Source: Rhizobium sp. 11515TR (lineage in GTDB: Bacteria > Pseudomonadota > Alphaproteobacteria > Rhizobiales > Rhizobiaceae). From it: a DNA stretch of 64,000 nt. A model generated the notes under the pieces. The model was given only the letters and a program-made list of their open reading frames with translations, did no database searches and was not told where the DNA came from. A program made the translations under genes and the position numbers. This document shows, piece by piece, positions 1 through 8,828 of this stretch. The first letter of the stretch is position 1; each line of letters starts with the position of its first letter. Where the stretch lies: assembly GCF_002277895.1 (NCBI RefSeq), contig NZ_CP022998.1, positions 1,407,501 through 1,471,500 on the forward strand, read 5' to 3'.

Positions 1-2
1 CC

Positions 3-773
<771 letters not shown>

Positions 774-812
774 TCGATGGCGGATCGCGCTCGGGATAAC
801 GCCAGGTCCTTA

Positions 813-917
813 CTGCATAATTCCTTAAATCGTGATCGATTTAAGGATAAAATTATGCAGCAGATTAAAAGTGCTCCAGCGACCTTTGCGTGTCACATAT
901 GACACGCGGCGCTGTAG
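813..917. repeat. Composite rhizobial palindromic repeat, copy 1
   Basis: Two adjoining inverted repeats. The first (813-860) starts CTGCATAATTCCTTAAATCG and ends with its complement ATTATGCAG. The second (about 876-917) carries the perfect arms GCGTGTCA (888-895) and TGACACGC (900-907) inside CCAGCG/CGCTGTAG-like outer arms. The same two-part structure recurs at 53393-53490 with the same order and spacing, which identifies it as a dispersed element rather than a gene-specific operator. Its second half overlaps the start of the next gene. Confidence 0.85.
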
Positions 918-1471
918 AGGGCCTGGCGGCGATTCTAGCGGCTCTTTCGCTGGCACTCTTCACCTGGATCTATGCCGGCTTCGTCAGGCCATTCAGTGAT
1001 GCGGCAGCCGGCCAGCAAATGCTCGACGCACGCATCGGCGGCTATGAGCGCGACGACGTCATCGCCATGCTGCGCTATCTCAGGGATCATCCCGATCCGG
1101 CCGCCATCCTGCATTCCATGTATCTCGGGCCGGAGCTCATCTTTCCGCTGGTACTGGGCGGCCTTTTGTTCTGCCTGCTGCGGCTGATCGGCCCCAGCGG
1201 TTTCTTTTTCGGCCGACCGATCCCACCAGGCGCGGCCACTATCATTTTCTATCTGCCGATCTTTTATGCCGCCGTCGACTATGCCGAGAATATCGCCGGC
1301 CTCCTGCTTTATCCCCCGGCGATGCCATCGGGCGAGACCGTGTCGCTTCTTGCAAGCGTACTGCCTGTTCTCGTCAGGCTGAAATTCCTGACGCTGGTGG
1401 TGACGGTTATTCTACTGGCCCGCTTCGCGATTTTTCGTTACCTGTCGCCGGACGGCACGCGGCCGTCCTGA
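890..1471 (+). CDS. Hypothetical inner-membrane protein, about four TM segments
   Basis: A 193-residue protein that I do not recognise. Hydrophobic segments lie near residues 8-28, 80-100, 117-140 and 150-178, so it is almost certainly an integral membrane protein. The reading frame can start at GTG 890 or ATG 899, but both lie inside the second hairpin of the palindromic repeat and neither has a clear Shine-Dalgarno, so the start is uncertain. The stop at 1469-1471 is followed closely by a MAPEG-family gene, so the two may be cotranscribed. No catalytic motif is visible. Confidence 0.6.
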   Translation: MSHMTRGAVEGLAAILAALSLALFTWIYAGFVRPFSDAAAGQQMLDARIGGYERDDVIAMLRYLRDHPDPAAILHSMYLGPELIFPLVLGGLLFCLLRLIGPSGFFFGRPIPPGAATIIFYLPIFYAAVDYAENIAGLLLYPPAMPSGETVSLLASVLPVLVRLKFLTLVVTVILLARFAIFRYLSPDGTRPS

Positions 1472-1513
1472 TTGTCCCTATCGGCTTTCGGAAATTCCAA
1501 AGGAGTTGGCGGC

Positions 1514-1936
1514 GTGACCGGCTATGAAATGTTTTGGCCCATGGTGGCGCATGCGGTATTGGTCTTCATCCTCTATGCGCTCCTCGGATGGCGTCGCCGC
1601 GTGTTGGTAAAGGCCGGCCGCATTCAGCCTGCGAACTTTCGTGAGAACCATTCCGCCAATGAGCCGGCCGAAAGTCTGGTGGTGCGCAATAGCATCGCCA
1701 ACCAGTTCGAAGCCCCGTTGCTCTTTCATGCCTGCTGCATCGTGCTCTACACCACTCAGGCGGATAATCTGGCGGCCGTGATCCTCGCCTGGATTTTCGT
1801 CCTCACACGCTACGCTCATGCCTTCGTGCATGTGACCAGCAACGATCTGCGCTATCGCAGCCCGCTTTTCGCTCTCGGCTTTGCGGCGCTCGTCTTTATG
1901 TGGGCCTGGCTGGCCATCTGGCTCGCCTTCTCCTGA
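1514..1936 (+). CDS. MAPEG-family membrane protein
   Basis: A 140-residue protein of the MAPEG superfamily, whose members include microsomal glutathione transferases and many uncharacterised bacterial proteins. The family pattern is visible: a first TM helix (residues 6-24), a basic loop, the conserved RNSIANQFEAPLLFH stretch that opens the second helix, then two more helices up to the C-terminus. I chose GTG 1514 because AAAGGAG sits at 1499-1505, 8 nt upstream; an in-frame TTG at 1472 would add 14 residues but has no such signal. It lies 42 bp after the previous membrane-protein gene. The substrate is not predictable. Confidence 0.82.
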   Translation: MTGYEMFWPMVAHAVLVFILYALLGWRRRVLVKAGRIQPANFRENHSANEPAESLVVRNSIANQFEAPLLFHACCIVLYTTQADNLAAVILAWIFVLTRYAHAFVHVTSNDLRYRSPLFALGFAALVFMWAWLAIWLAFS

Positions 1937-2082
1937 TGCTGCCTGCGTGACTGTAAGCAGCAACCTGCGGTAACGCATTTGTGTTTTTCCTTTATCGCTA
2001 CGTTTCTACCCGTTGACCTATCTTGTCAGCGGGTGGCCGGTCGTTTGTTGCCTGCTGCCGGGGAAACAGGGAGAACAGGACC

Positions 2083-2964
2083 ATGAGCACGGAAAAGCCC
2101 GTTGTGACGCAGGCGATGATCAACGCCTATGACGAATATACGCATCTGACGCTCGATCGTCGCGGTTTCATGGAAAAGCTGACCAAGCTCGCAGGCTCGG
2201 CCGGGGCCGCCGCTGCCATCGCGCCGCTGCTCGCTGCCAACAGGGCGAGTGCCGAGATCATTGCCGCCGATGACAGCAGGCTGGAAACGAAGGATGTGAC
2301 TTTTGCAGGCAGCAAGGGTGAGATGAAGGGGTATCTCGCCCGCCCGAAGGATACGGCCGGCAAGCTCGGTGGTGTCATCGTCATCCACGAAAACCGAGGT
2401 CTCAACCCGCATATCCGCGATGTCGCCCGCCGCGTGGCGCTGGAAGGTTTCGTGGCGCTGGCGCCGGATTTCCTGTCTCCCCTCGGCGGCACGCCCGAGG
2501 ATGAGGACAAGGCACGCGACATGTTCACCAATCTCGATCCGGCATTGACGGCCGCCAATGCCGAAGCGAGCCTGACTTACCTCGCAAAGACGGATGGTGC
2601 CAACGGCAAGGTCGGCGCCGTCGGCTTCTGCTGGGGTGGTGGCCTCGTCAACCGTTTTGCGACCATCTCGCCGGAGTTGAAGGCGGGCGTCGCCTATTAC
2701 GGCGCGCAGCCGCCCGCGAACGAGGTTCCGAAGATCAAGGCGGCGCTATTGCTACACTATGCCGGCCTCGACGATCGCATCAATGCCGGTATCGATGCCT
2801 ATCGCAAGGAGCTGCAGGCAGGCGGTAAGACCTTCGAAATCTTCGTCTATGACGGCGTCAATCATGCTTTCAACAATGATACCTCGTCCGCCCGTTACGA
2901 CAAGAAGGCAGCCGATCTCGCCTGGGGAAGGACGGTGGAATTTTTGAAGAAATACGTATCCTAA
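2083..2964 (+). CDS. Dienelactone hydrolase family protein, Tat-exported
   Basis: An alpha/beta hydrolase of the carboxymethylenebutenolidase type, 293 residues. The N-terminus carries a twin-arginine-like signal (DRRGFMEKLTKLAG followed by a hydrophobic stretch to about NRASA), so the enzyme is probably periplasmic, unlike classical cytoplasmic ClcD/TfdE. The nucleophile motif is GFCWGG (Cys), with candidate Asp in GLDDRIN and His in GVNHAF completing the triad. ATG 2083 is preferred to an in-frame start at 2023, since it has purine-rich GGGAGAACAGGA before it and gives the usual MSTEK-type beginning. The natural substrate is unknown, and the gene has no catabolic neighbours. Confidence 0.85.
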   Translation: MSTEKPVVTQAMINAYDEYTHLTLDRRGFMEKLTKLAGSAGAAAAIAPLLAANRASAEIIAADDSRLETKDVTFAGSKGEMKGYLARPKDTAGKLGGVIVIHENRGLNPHIRDVARRVALEGFVALAPDFLSPLGGTPEDEDKARDMFTNLDPALTAANAEASLTYLAKTDGANGKVGAVGFCWGGGLVNRFATISPELKAGVAYYGAQPPANEVPKIKAALLLHYAGLDDRINAGIDAYRKELQAGGKTFEIFVYDGVNHAFNNDTSSARYDKKAADLAWGRTVEFLKKYVS

Positions 2965-3173
2965 AACGACACAAATCGCCGATGTCGACGTGTCGGCGAT
3001 CGGTTGGTTACGAGGGCGAAACCATGTTTCGGCCTTGTTTTCCGGAGTCCGGTTACGGCTCCTAAGTGATGATTAAAATTGAGCTTTTCCCGTTTACGCG
3101 CATTGAACGCGTCTGGTGTCATAGCGTCTGCGCGCTTGAGCGCCGTTCAGTATGAGAATGAAACGGGAAGAAA

Positions 3174-3806
3174 ATGAAACCGGCCAGCCCCGATCGCGTC
3201 ACGTTCCGAAAAAGGCCACAGCAGGAGCGAAGCATCCAGCGTGTCGATGCCATCCTCTCGGTTGCGGCAGCGCTGATCGCCGAAAAGGGCGTCAGTGCAA
3301 TGAAGATGACCGAACTGGCTGCGGTCGCCACGGTCCCGATCGGCTCGGTGTATCAATATTTTCCCGACAAGGCTGCGATCGTCAGGGCTTTGCTCGACCG
3401 GCACTCCAGTCGCATCCAGCAAAAGGTCAGCGAAGCCTTTGCCATCGTGACGTCGCTCGATCACGCCATCGAGCTGGTCTGTACCATGATCGATTGGTAT
3501 TATCGCGAGTTTCGCAGCGATCCCGCCTATCTCGGCGTGTGGTTTGGCACGGACATCGACAGGGATATCCTTCAGCTCAACATACAGCACAGCAATCGTG
3601 TCGCCGAAATTTTCCTGGACAGCATTCGGCCTTTTTTGCCGGCTGAAAGCCGCATCGACCTCGAAGCGCGCACGCAGCTGTTCAGCCATCTGATCGGCGC
3701 ATCCGTCCGCTTTGCCATCATGAGCGAGGACGAGATGGCAAAGCGCATGTTGCACGAATGGAAGCAGGTGATCCGCGCCACCCTGCTGGCGGAGCCCGAG
3801 CAGTAA
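3174..3806 (+). CDS. TetR/AcrR-family transcriptional regulator
   Basis: A 210-residue regulator. Residues about 17-63 form the TetR DNA-binding domain (SIQRVDAILSVAAALIAEKG, then the helix-turn-helix around TELAAVATVPIGSVYQYFPDK). The rest is the helical ligand-binding and dimer domain. GGGAAGAAA just before ATG 3174 serves as ribosome-binding site. The gene lies alone between the dienelactone hydrolase and a convergent LysR gene, so its target is not apparent from context; self-regulation through the 200-bp gap upstream is the default guess. Confidence 0.88.
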   Translation: MKPASPDRVTFRKRPQQERSIQRVDAILSVAAALIAEKGVSAMKMTELAAVATVPIGSVYQYFPDKAAIVRALLDRHSSRIQQKVSEAFAIVTSLDHAIELVCTMIDWYYREFRSDPAYLGVWFGTDIDRDILQLNIQHSNRVAEIFLDSIRPFLPAESRIDLEARTQLFSHLIGASVRFAIMSEDEMAKRMLHEWKQVIRATLLAEPEQ

Positions 3807-3839
3807 CCATCGAAGGTGATAGGCTGGTGCGCTTCGATC

Positions 3840-4793
3840 TCACCAGCCCGGCAGAATGTGCCCGGCGCGCAGTCGCGGATAAAAGCGCGTATAGGTTTTC
3901 ACCTCGCCATCAAGATCGTCATCCACCGCAGCCGGCGTGATGTTGTCGAGGCAGGCCGAGATATGCGCGGTGATGGCGTTCATCAGCGATACGGAAAGGC
4001 CGGCCCGCTTCATGATGCCGATCTGCACCGGCGGCAGCGGCGGGAAGCCATCGGCCTGGGTCAGCACCTTCATGCCGGTCCTGAGCGCCGATTCCGGCAT
4101 GACCGAAACCGCCATGCCGGCCAGCACGGCCGCGGCAACGACAGTGCAGGACCAGCTGGTGAACAGGATCTGATAGTCGCGACCGCCGGCATCGAGCGCC
4201 GAGCAGGCGAGCTGGCGCCACTGACAGTCGCGCCGCCCGACGGCGAGCGGAATGGGCGCATCGTCGCGCAGCGGATGATTGGCCGAGCCGACCCAGCAGA
4301 GCGGCTCCGTTCGAACCACGTCCGACATGCGTTCGCGCGGATTGTGGGTGACGAGCGCGATATCGAGCTCGCCGCGATGCATGCGCTCCGCAAGGTCGAC
4401 CGAGGGTTCGCAGACGATATAGAGCTCGACATTCGGATGCGTCTTGGCAAAACGGCCGATGATTTCGGGCATGTAGCGGTCGGCATAATCGTCCGGTGTC
4501 CCGATGCGCAGCGTGCCTTCGAGACGGTTGTCATCGAAAGCGGCGATGGCCTCGTTGTTCAGGCGAATGATGCGGCGGGCATAGTTCAGCAGCTTGTCGC
4601 CTTCCGCCGTCAGTCGATTGCCGCGGCCGTCCTTGATGAAAAGCTGCTTGCCGACGCGCTCTTCCAACCGCCGCATCTGCATGGAGACGGCCGATTGCGT
4701 CTTGAACACGCGGTCGGCCGCCTTGGTGAAGCTTCCGGAATCCACGATTGCGATGAAGGTCTGCAACTGATCGATATCAAGCGGCGCGGACAT
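3840..4793 (-). CDS. LysR-family regulator, LsrB/VtlR-like
   Basis: A 317-residue LysR regulator. The N-terminal winged helix (residues 6-65) contains GSFTKAADRVFKTQSAVSMQM, and the effector domain begins near residue 92 (GTLRIGTPDDYADRYMPEI). The opening MSAPLDIDQLQTFIAI and the TPDDYADR motif remind me of the rhizobial LsrB/VtlR group; this is recollection of family sequence, not a search result. In Brucella, VtlR activates small DUF1127 proteins and an AbcR sRNA. Here the gene is divergent from a DUF1127 gene, with a T-N11-A dyad between them. Start ATG at 4793 follows AGGTGAG on the minus strand. Confidence 0.9.
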   Translation of the reverse strand: MSAPLDIDQLQTFIAIVDSGSFTKAADRVFKTQSAVSMQMRRLEERVGKQLFIKDGRGNRLTAEGDKLLNYARRIIRLNNEAIAAFDDNRLEGTLRIGTPDDYADRYMPEIIGRFAKTHPNVELYIVCEPSVDLAERMHRGELDIALVTHNPRERMSDVVRTEPLCWVGSANHPLRDDAPIPLAVGRRDCQWRQLACSALDAGGRDYQILFTSWSCTVVAAAVLAGMAVSVMPESALRTGMKVLTQADGFPPLPPVQIGIMKRAGLSVSLMNAITAHISACLDNITPAAVDDDLDGEVKTYTRFYPRLRAGHILPGW

Positions 4794-4869
4794 GGGCTCA
4801 CCTATAAAGGAGTTTGATAGTTATCATTAGAAACATTCGTTGGACTGATCAATAGGGCTTTGGCATCTT

Positions 4870-4884
4870 CTGAATGCAATTCAG
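4870..4884. promoter_or_regulatory. LysR-type T-N11-A dyad between LysR and DUF1127 genes
   Basis: CTGAATGCAATTCAG is a perfect dyad (TGAAT-GCA-ATTCA), and 4871-4883 fits the LysR consensus T-N11-A exactly. It lies 77 bp before the LysR start and 111 bp before the DUF1127 start, a normal place for autoregulation and for activation of the divergent gene. Binding by this LysR protein is inferred. Confidence 0.6.
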
Positions 4885-4928
4885 CATACCAATCGAAGAG
4901 AAACACCTGTCGAACTCCTCCCGGCCTA

Positions 4929-4958
4929 CGCCCCTTTTCCGGATCGCCGGAAAGGGGC
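4929..4958 (+). promoter_or_regulatory. Leader hairpin upstream of the DUF1127 gene
   Basis: CCCCTTTTCCGG pairs with CCGGAAAGGGG around a short loop, with one bulge. The hairpin ends 37 nt before the DUF1127 start and is not followed by a T-run, so it looks like a structured 5' leader rather than a finished terminator. Confidence 0.45.
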
Positions 4959-4994
4959 TGGGCTCGCGTGTGCCCAAAGAAAAGGAATACGGAA

Positions 4995-5294
4995 ATGCGC
5001 ACGACAGATCGAACCCTTGACCTCGGCCTAGCAACGCCATCGCTGTCGCTGACGGAACGCGTTGTGCTTGCTTTGAGCAATGTCGCATCGATCTGGCGCG
5101 CAATCCGAAATCGCAAGGAAATCGAATATCTGAATGAGCTGAACGACAGTCAGCTGCACGATATCGGCCTCACCAGGCAGGATCTGAACGCTGCGCTGAC
5201 CACCTCGACCTTCTTCGGGGATCCGTCCGGCCATCTGACCAATTCCGCGCGTCGCTGCGCGCGCCTCTCCGCCTTCAGTAGCTTCAGAGACTGA
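4995..5294 (+). CDS. DUF1127-domain small protein
   Basis: A 99-residue basic protein. The DUF1127 core lies near residues 30-66: IWRAIRNRKEIEYLNELNDSQLHDIGL, then TRQDLNAA. DUF1127 (YjiS-like) proteins are short, Arg-rich and common in rhizobia; several are direct targets of VtlR and some are reported to affect carbon, phosphate or RNA metabolism. AAAGGAATACGGAA precedes ATG 4995. The mRNA probably ends at the hairpin at 5347-5388. This copy is longer than the roughly 47-residue form, with extensions on both sides of the domain. Confidence 0.82.
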   Translation: MRTTDRTLDLGLATPSLSLTERVVLALSNVASIWRAIRNRKEIEYLNELNDSQLHDIGLTRQDLNAALTTSTFFGDPSGHLTNSARRCARLSAFSSFRD

Positions 5295-5346
5295 TGGCGG
5301 ACAATAGTTTCCCCGCAGGGTGATAGCCAATAAGCCCTGCCTCTTT

Positions 5347-5388
5347 CCCGGTGTTCGGCCCAAGGGCCAACACCGGGTTTTTTCTTTC
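5347..5388 (+). terminator. Rho-independent terminator after the DUF1127 gene
   Basis: CCCGGTGTT (5347-5355) pairs with AACACCGGG (5369-5377); inner GGCC/GGCC bases extend the stem, and a T-rich tail TTTTTTCTTTC follows at once. It is one of the best terminators in the window. It lies 53 bp after the DUF1127 stop and 99 bp before the next gene. Confidence 0.85.
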
Positions 5389-5486
5389 TGAAGACCGTGT
5401 TTCCGCCATAGATCATGCGCGGGCAAGTTGCCTCCGGCGGCAACTGTCTTATCTAACGACTAGATCCGAACAATAGGGAAGCAACG

Positions 5487-6068
5487 ATGGCAACGGTGAT
5501 CTTCTTTCACTCCGTCTATGGTCTGCGCTCGCTCGAGCATGAGGCCGTCGAGCGTGTGCAGGCGGCAGGCCACAAGGCTTTCGCGCCGGATCTCTATGAC
5601 GGCCTGATCGCTCGGTCGATCGAAGAAGGGTTCGAATTCAAGGACGAGATCGGCTGGGAAACGATCTGCGAGCGTGCCGAATGGGCGCTGGCCGGGCTGC
5701 CGGCCTCGACCGTATTGGCCGGGTTTTCAATGGGGGCCGGCGTTATCTCCAACCTGTGGCCAAAGCGGCAAAAGACGGCCGGCATCCTTTTGCTGCACGG
5801 CATCGCCCCGATCGCCGAGAACGCGCGCAAGGGTCTGCCCCTGCAGCTTCATCTGGCAGATCCCGATCCGTTCGAACCAGAGGAAGACGTTGCCGCCTGG
5901 CGGCAGGCTGTCACCAAGTCCGGCGTCGCGGCAGAGATCTTTCGGTATCCGGGCGGTGGCGGCCATCTCTACACCGATGCCAGCCTGCCCGATTATAACG
6001 CCAAGGCCGCCGATCTCACCTGGAAGCGTGTCATCGACTTCCTTGACGCCATCGATGCCAATGCGTGA
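5487..6068 (+). CDS. Dienelactone hydrolase family alpha/beta hydrolase
   Basis: A 193-residue cytoplasmic alpha/beta hydrolase. The nucleophile elbow is AGFSMGAGV, so serine replaces the cysteine of classical dienelactone hydrolase. A candidate acid lies in LADPDPFEPEED and the His in GGGGHLYTD. There is no signal peptide. AGGGAAG lies 8 nt before ATG 5487. It is the second DLH-fold enzyme within 4 kb, but the two are too different in length, localisation and nucleophile to be a recent duplication. The substrate is unknown. Confidence 0.82.
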   Translation: MATVIFFHSVYGLRSLEHEAVERVQAAGHKAFAPDLYDGLIARSIEEGFEFKDEIGWETICERAEWALAGLPASTVLAGFSMGAGVISNLWPKRQKTAGILLLHGIAPIAENARKGLPLQLHLADPDPFEPEEDVAAWRQAVTKSGVAAEIFRYPGGGGHLYTDASLPDYNAKAADLTWKRVIDFLDAIDANA

Positions 6069-6217
6069 AATGCCTGCATCTTCACTCGCGGGACTTGAAC
6101 TGAAGATGCCGCTCGCTTAGTTTATGAGCATCGTTGATACCAACAGGATGTGTGCAGCAATGGATTCCACCTCGACCGCAATGCCGTTCAGCCTTGCCAT
6201 CGAGGACATTCTTGCTC

Positions 6218-7816
6218 ATGCCCATATCCATCGTTCTATCCAATCTTTCGTGGTCCACGCCTGACGGCCGGCCGCTTCTTTCAAATCTCGATCTGAGTTT
6301 CGGTGCCGAGCGCACCGGCCTTGTCGGACGCAACGGCGTCGGCAAGACGACGCTGATCAAGCTCATCTCCGGCGAGCTGCAGCCGCAATCCGGCAGCATC
6401 TCGTTCAACGGCCGATTGGGGATCCTGCGCCAGAGCGTGCAGGTGGAGGCGGACGAAACCGTTGCCGATCTCTTCGGTGCAAGCGGAGCCCTTGCCGTGT
6501 TGAAACGGGCGGAGGCCGGCAAGGCGACCAATGATGAACTCGCTTCAACGGACTGGACGCTCGAGGCGCGCATCGCCGCGGCCCTTGATCGCGTCGGGCT
6601 TGACGTCACCCCGGAAACGCCTCTCGTGACACTGTCGGGAGGACAGCGCACCCGTTGTGGTCTCGCTGCCCTTATCGTCGACGATCCTGATTTCCTGATC
6701 CTCGACGAACCCACAAACAATCTCGATCGCGACGGCCGCGCAGCAGTCATCGATCTGCTTGCCGGCTGGAGGGCAGGCGCCATCGTCATCAGCCACGATC
6801 GGGAGTTGCTCGACACCATGGATGCGATCGTCGAACTGACCTCGCTCGGCACCTCCCGTTATGGCGGCAACTGGACACAGTATCGCGAACGCAAGGCGCT
6901 GGAGCTTTCCGCGGCCGAACATGATTTTACCGAGGCAGAGAAGCGTGTCGCCGAAGTGGAAAGAAGCGCCCAGGCGGCCGTCGAACGGCAGGCACGGCGA
7001 GACAAGGCAGGCCGGAAGATGGCTGCCAAGGGCGGTATTCCACGCATCATGCTCGGTGGATTGAAGGAGCGGGCCGAGATGACGAGCGCCGAAAATACAC
7101 GGCTTGCCGAGCGCCGCCGCGCCCAGGCCTTGCAGGATGCTGCCGCCGCTCGCGAGAAGATCGAAATCCTTCAGCCCCTGACCGTGAAGCTGCCGACATC
7201 AGGATTGCCGACAAACAGGATCGTCCTCAAGATGGAAGGCGTCACCGCTGGCTACGAGCCAGAACGGCCAATCCTGCGCGACTTCAATTTCATCATGACG
7301 GGGCCGGAACGCGTTGCCGTCACCGGGCCGAACGGCTCGGGCAAAACGACACTGCTGGCGCTGGTCTCCGGCGCGCTAAAACCCTGGAGCGGCACGATGC
7401 GGGTCGTCCATTCCGCCCTGTTGGACCAAAGGGTCAGCCTTCTCGATCCATCGATTTCGATCCGCGACAATTTCCGCAGGATCAACCCGGATGCGGACGA
7501 AAATGCCTGCCGGGCGGCTTTGGCGCGCTTCATGTTCCGGGCTGATGCCGCGCTGCAGATCGTCTCCAGTCTGAGCGGCGGGCAGCTTCTGCGCGCCGGG
7601 CTTGCCTGCGTGCTCGGCAGTACGGTGCCGCCATCGCTGCTGATCCTCGACGAGCCGACCAACCATCTCGATATCGACTCCATCACCGCGGTTGAAGCCG
7701 GGCTGCGGGCCTATGACGGCGCGCTTCTGGTCGTCAGCCACGACGAGGTATTTCTCGACAATATCGGCATAGAGAGACGGCTCGAGCTCTCTGCCCCAGC
7801 CGTCTCGGATCGGTGA
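6218..7816 (+). CDS. ABC-F family ATPase
   Basis: A 532-residue soluble twin ABC protein. Domain 1 has Walker A GRNGVGKTT, signature LSGGQRTR and Walker B FLILDEPTNNLD; a charged linker follows (about residues 230-330); domain 2 has GPNGSGKTT, LSGGQLLR and LLILDEPTNHLD. ABC-F proteins lack membrane domains and act on ribosomes, as translation factors or antibiotic-protection proteins. I start at ATG 6218, which has GAGGA 11 nt upstream and begins directly with the first beta strand; an upstream in-frame ATG at 6134 would add 28 unlikely residues. Which ABC-F subfamily it belongs to cannot be settled by eye. Confidence 0.9.
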   Translation: MPISIVLSNLSWSTPDGRPLLSNLDLSFGAERTGLVGRNGVGKTTLIKLISGELQPQSGSISFNGRLGILRQSVQVEADETVADLFGASGALAVLKRAEAGKATNDELASTDWTLEARIAAALDRVGLDVTPETPLVTLSGGQRTRCGLAALIVDDPDFLILDEPTNNLDRDGRAAVIDLLAGWRAGAIVISHDRELLDTMDAIVELTSLGTSRYGGNWTQYRERKALELSAAEHDFTEAEKRVAEVERSAQAAVERQARRDKAGRKMAAKGGIPRIMLGGLKERAEMTSAENTRLAERRRAQALQDAAAAREKIEILQPLTVKLPTSGLPTNRIVLKMEGVTAGYEPERPILRDFNFIMTGPERVAVTGPNGSGKTTLLALVSGALKPWSGTMRVVHSALLDQRVSLLDPSISIRDNFRRINPDADENACRAALARFMFRADAALQIVSSLSGGQLLRAGLACVLGSTVPPSLLILDEPTNHLDIDSITAVEAGLRAYDGALLVVSHDEVFLDNIGIERRLELSAPAVSDR

Positions 7817-7822
7817 GGGGCG

Positions 7823-8701
7823 TCAGGCTTGGCTCGTGCTGGCGATGCGATCGAGTTCCGCGATCGCATCCTCCGGCAGCTTGAGTTCCGCTGCCGCGAT
7901 ATTCTCCCTGAGATGGGCAAGCGACGAGGTACCTGGAATGAGCAGGATGTTCGGCGCACGCTGCAGCAGCCAAGTGAGCGCTACCTGCATGGGCGTCGCA
8001 TTCAGCCGGGCAGCGACATCGGAAAGCGCCGAGGATTGCAGCGGCGTGAAGCCGCCGAGCGGGAAGAAGGGCACATAGGCGATCCCGTCGCGCTCCAACT
8101 CGTCGACCAGCGCGTCGTCCGCGCGCTGAGCCAGATTGTAGAGGTTCTGCACGCAGGCGATATCGGTAATCCTACGGCCTTCGGCGATCTGGCTTCGTGT
8201 GACGTTGCTGAGCCCGATATGGCGCACCAGACCCTGCTGTTTGAGCTCGGCAAGGGCGGTCAGCGGTGCCTCGATCGAACCCTCGATCGGGTGATGCGGA
8301 TTGATCATGACGCGAAGGTTGACGACATCGAGCACGTCGAGTCCCAGGTTGCGCAGATTGTCATGAACCGCCTGCGTCAGCTCCTCGCGCGAAAAGGCCG
8401 GCAGCCAGGAAGCATCCGCGCCGCGCCGCGCGCCGATTTTGGTTACGATGACAAGATCGTCGCGATAGGGATGGAGCGCTTCCCGGATCAGCCGGTTGGT
8501 CACATGCGGACCGTAGAAATCGCTGGTGTCGATATGGTCGACGCCGGAGGCGATGGCTTCGCGCAGAACCGCGAGTGCCGTCTCGTGATCCTTCGGCGGG
8601 CCGAACACGCCGGGGCCAGCAAGCTGCATGGCGCCGTAGCCGAGCCGTTTGACCTTGAGGTTGCCGAGGGTGAAGCTTCCGGATTGATCGATGCTGGACA
8701 T
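7823..8701 (-). CDS. Aldo/keto reductase family oxidoreductase
   Basis: A 292-residue NADPH-dependent oxidoreductase with the AKR barrel. Asp and Tyr of the catalytic tetrad are in DTSDFYGPHVTNRLIREAL and Lys in VIVTKIGARRG. The position of the usual catalytic His (as in DLYQIH) reads VVNLRVMIN, so His is replaced; this is seen in a subgroup of bacterial AKRs and may alter substrate range. AAAAGGAGATAGCC precedes the ATG at 8701. It converges on the ABC-F gene with 6 bp between stops. Confidence 0.87.
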   Translation of the reverse strand: MSSIDQSGSFTLGNLKVKRLGYGAMQLAGPGVFGPPKDHETALAVLREAIASGVDHIDTSDFYGPHVTNRLIREALHPYRDDLVIVTKIGARRGADASWLPAFSREELTQAVHDNLRNLGLDVLDVVNLRVMINPHHPIEGSIEAPLTALAELKQQGLVRHIGLSNVTRSQIAEGRRITDIACVQNLYNLAQRADDALVDELERDGIAYVPFFPLGGFTPLQSSALSDVAARLNATPMQVALTWLLQRAPNILLIPGTSSLAHLRENIAAAELKLPEDAIAELDRIASTSQA

Positions 8702-8828
8702 GGCTATCTCCTTTTCAAGATGAAAGCAGAAATAGGCTCAGTCGCAGTGTATGATAACCGGGTGCAATGTGTACGGGCTGTACGGAATTGCGAACAGTGA
8801 GCAGGAATCGAAAGCGAGTAGCCAAGCG

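Noticed and set aside
4794-5486. AbcR-type small RNA beside the VtlR-like gene
   Set aside because: A strong terminator exists at 5347-5388, but I could not find the CUCCCA-bearing loops of AbcR, and the DUF1127 gene fully accounts for the transcript.
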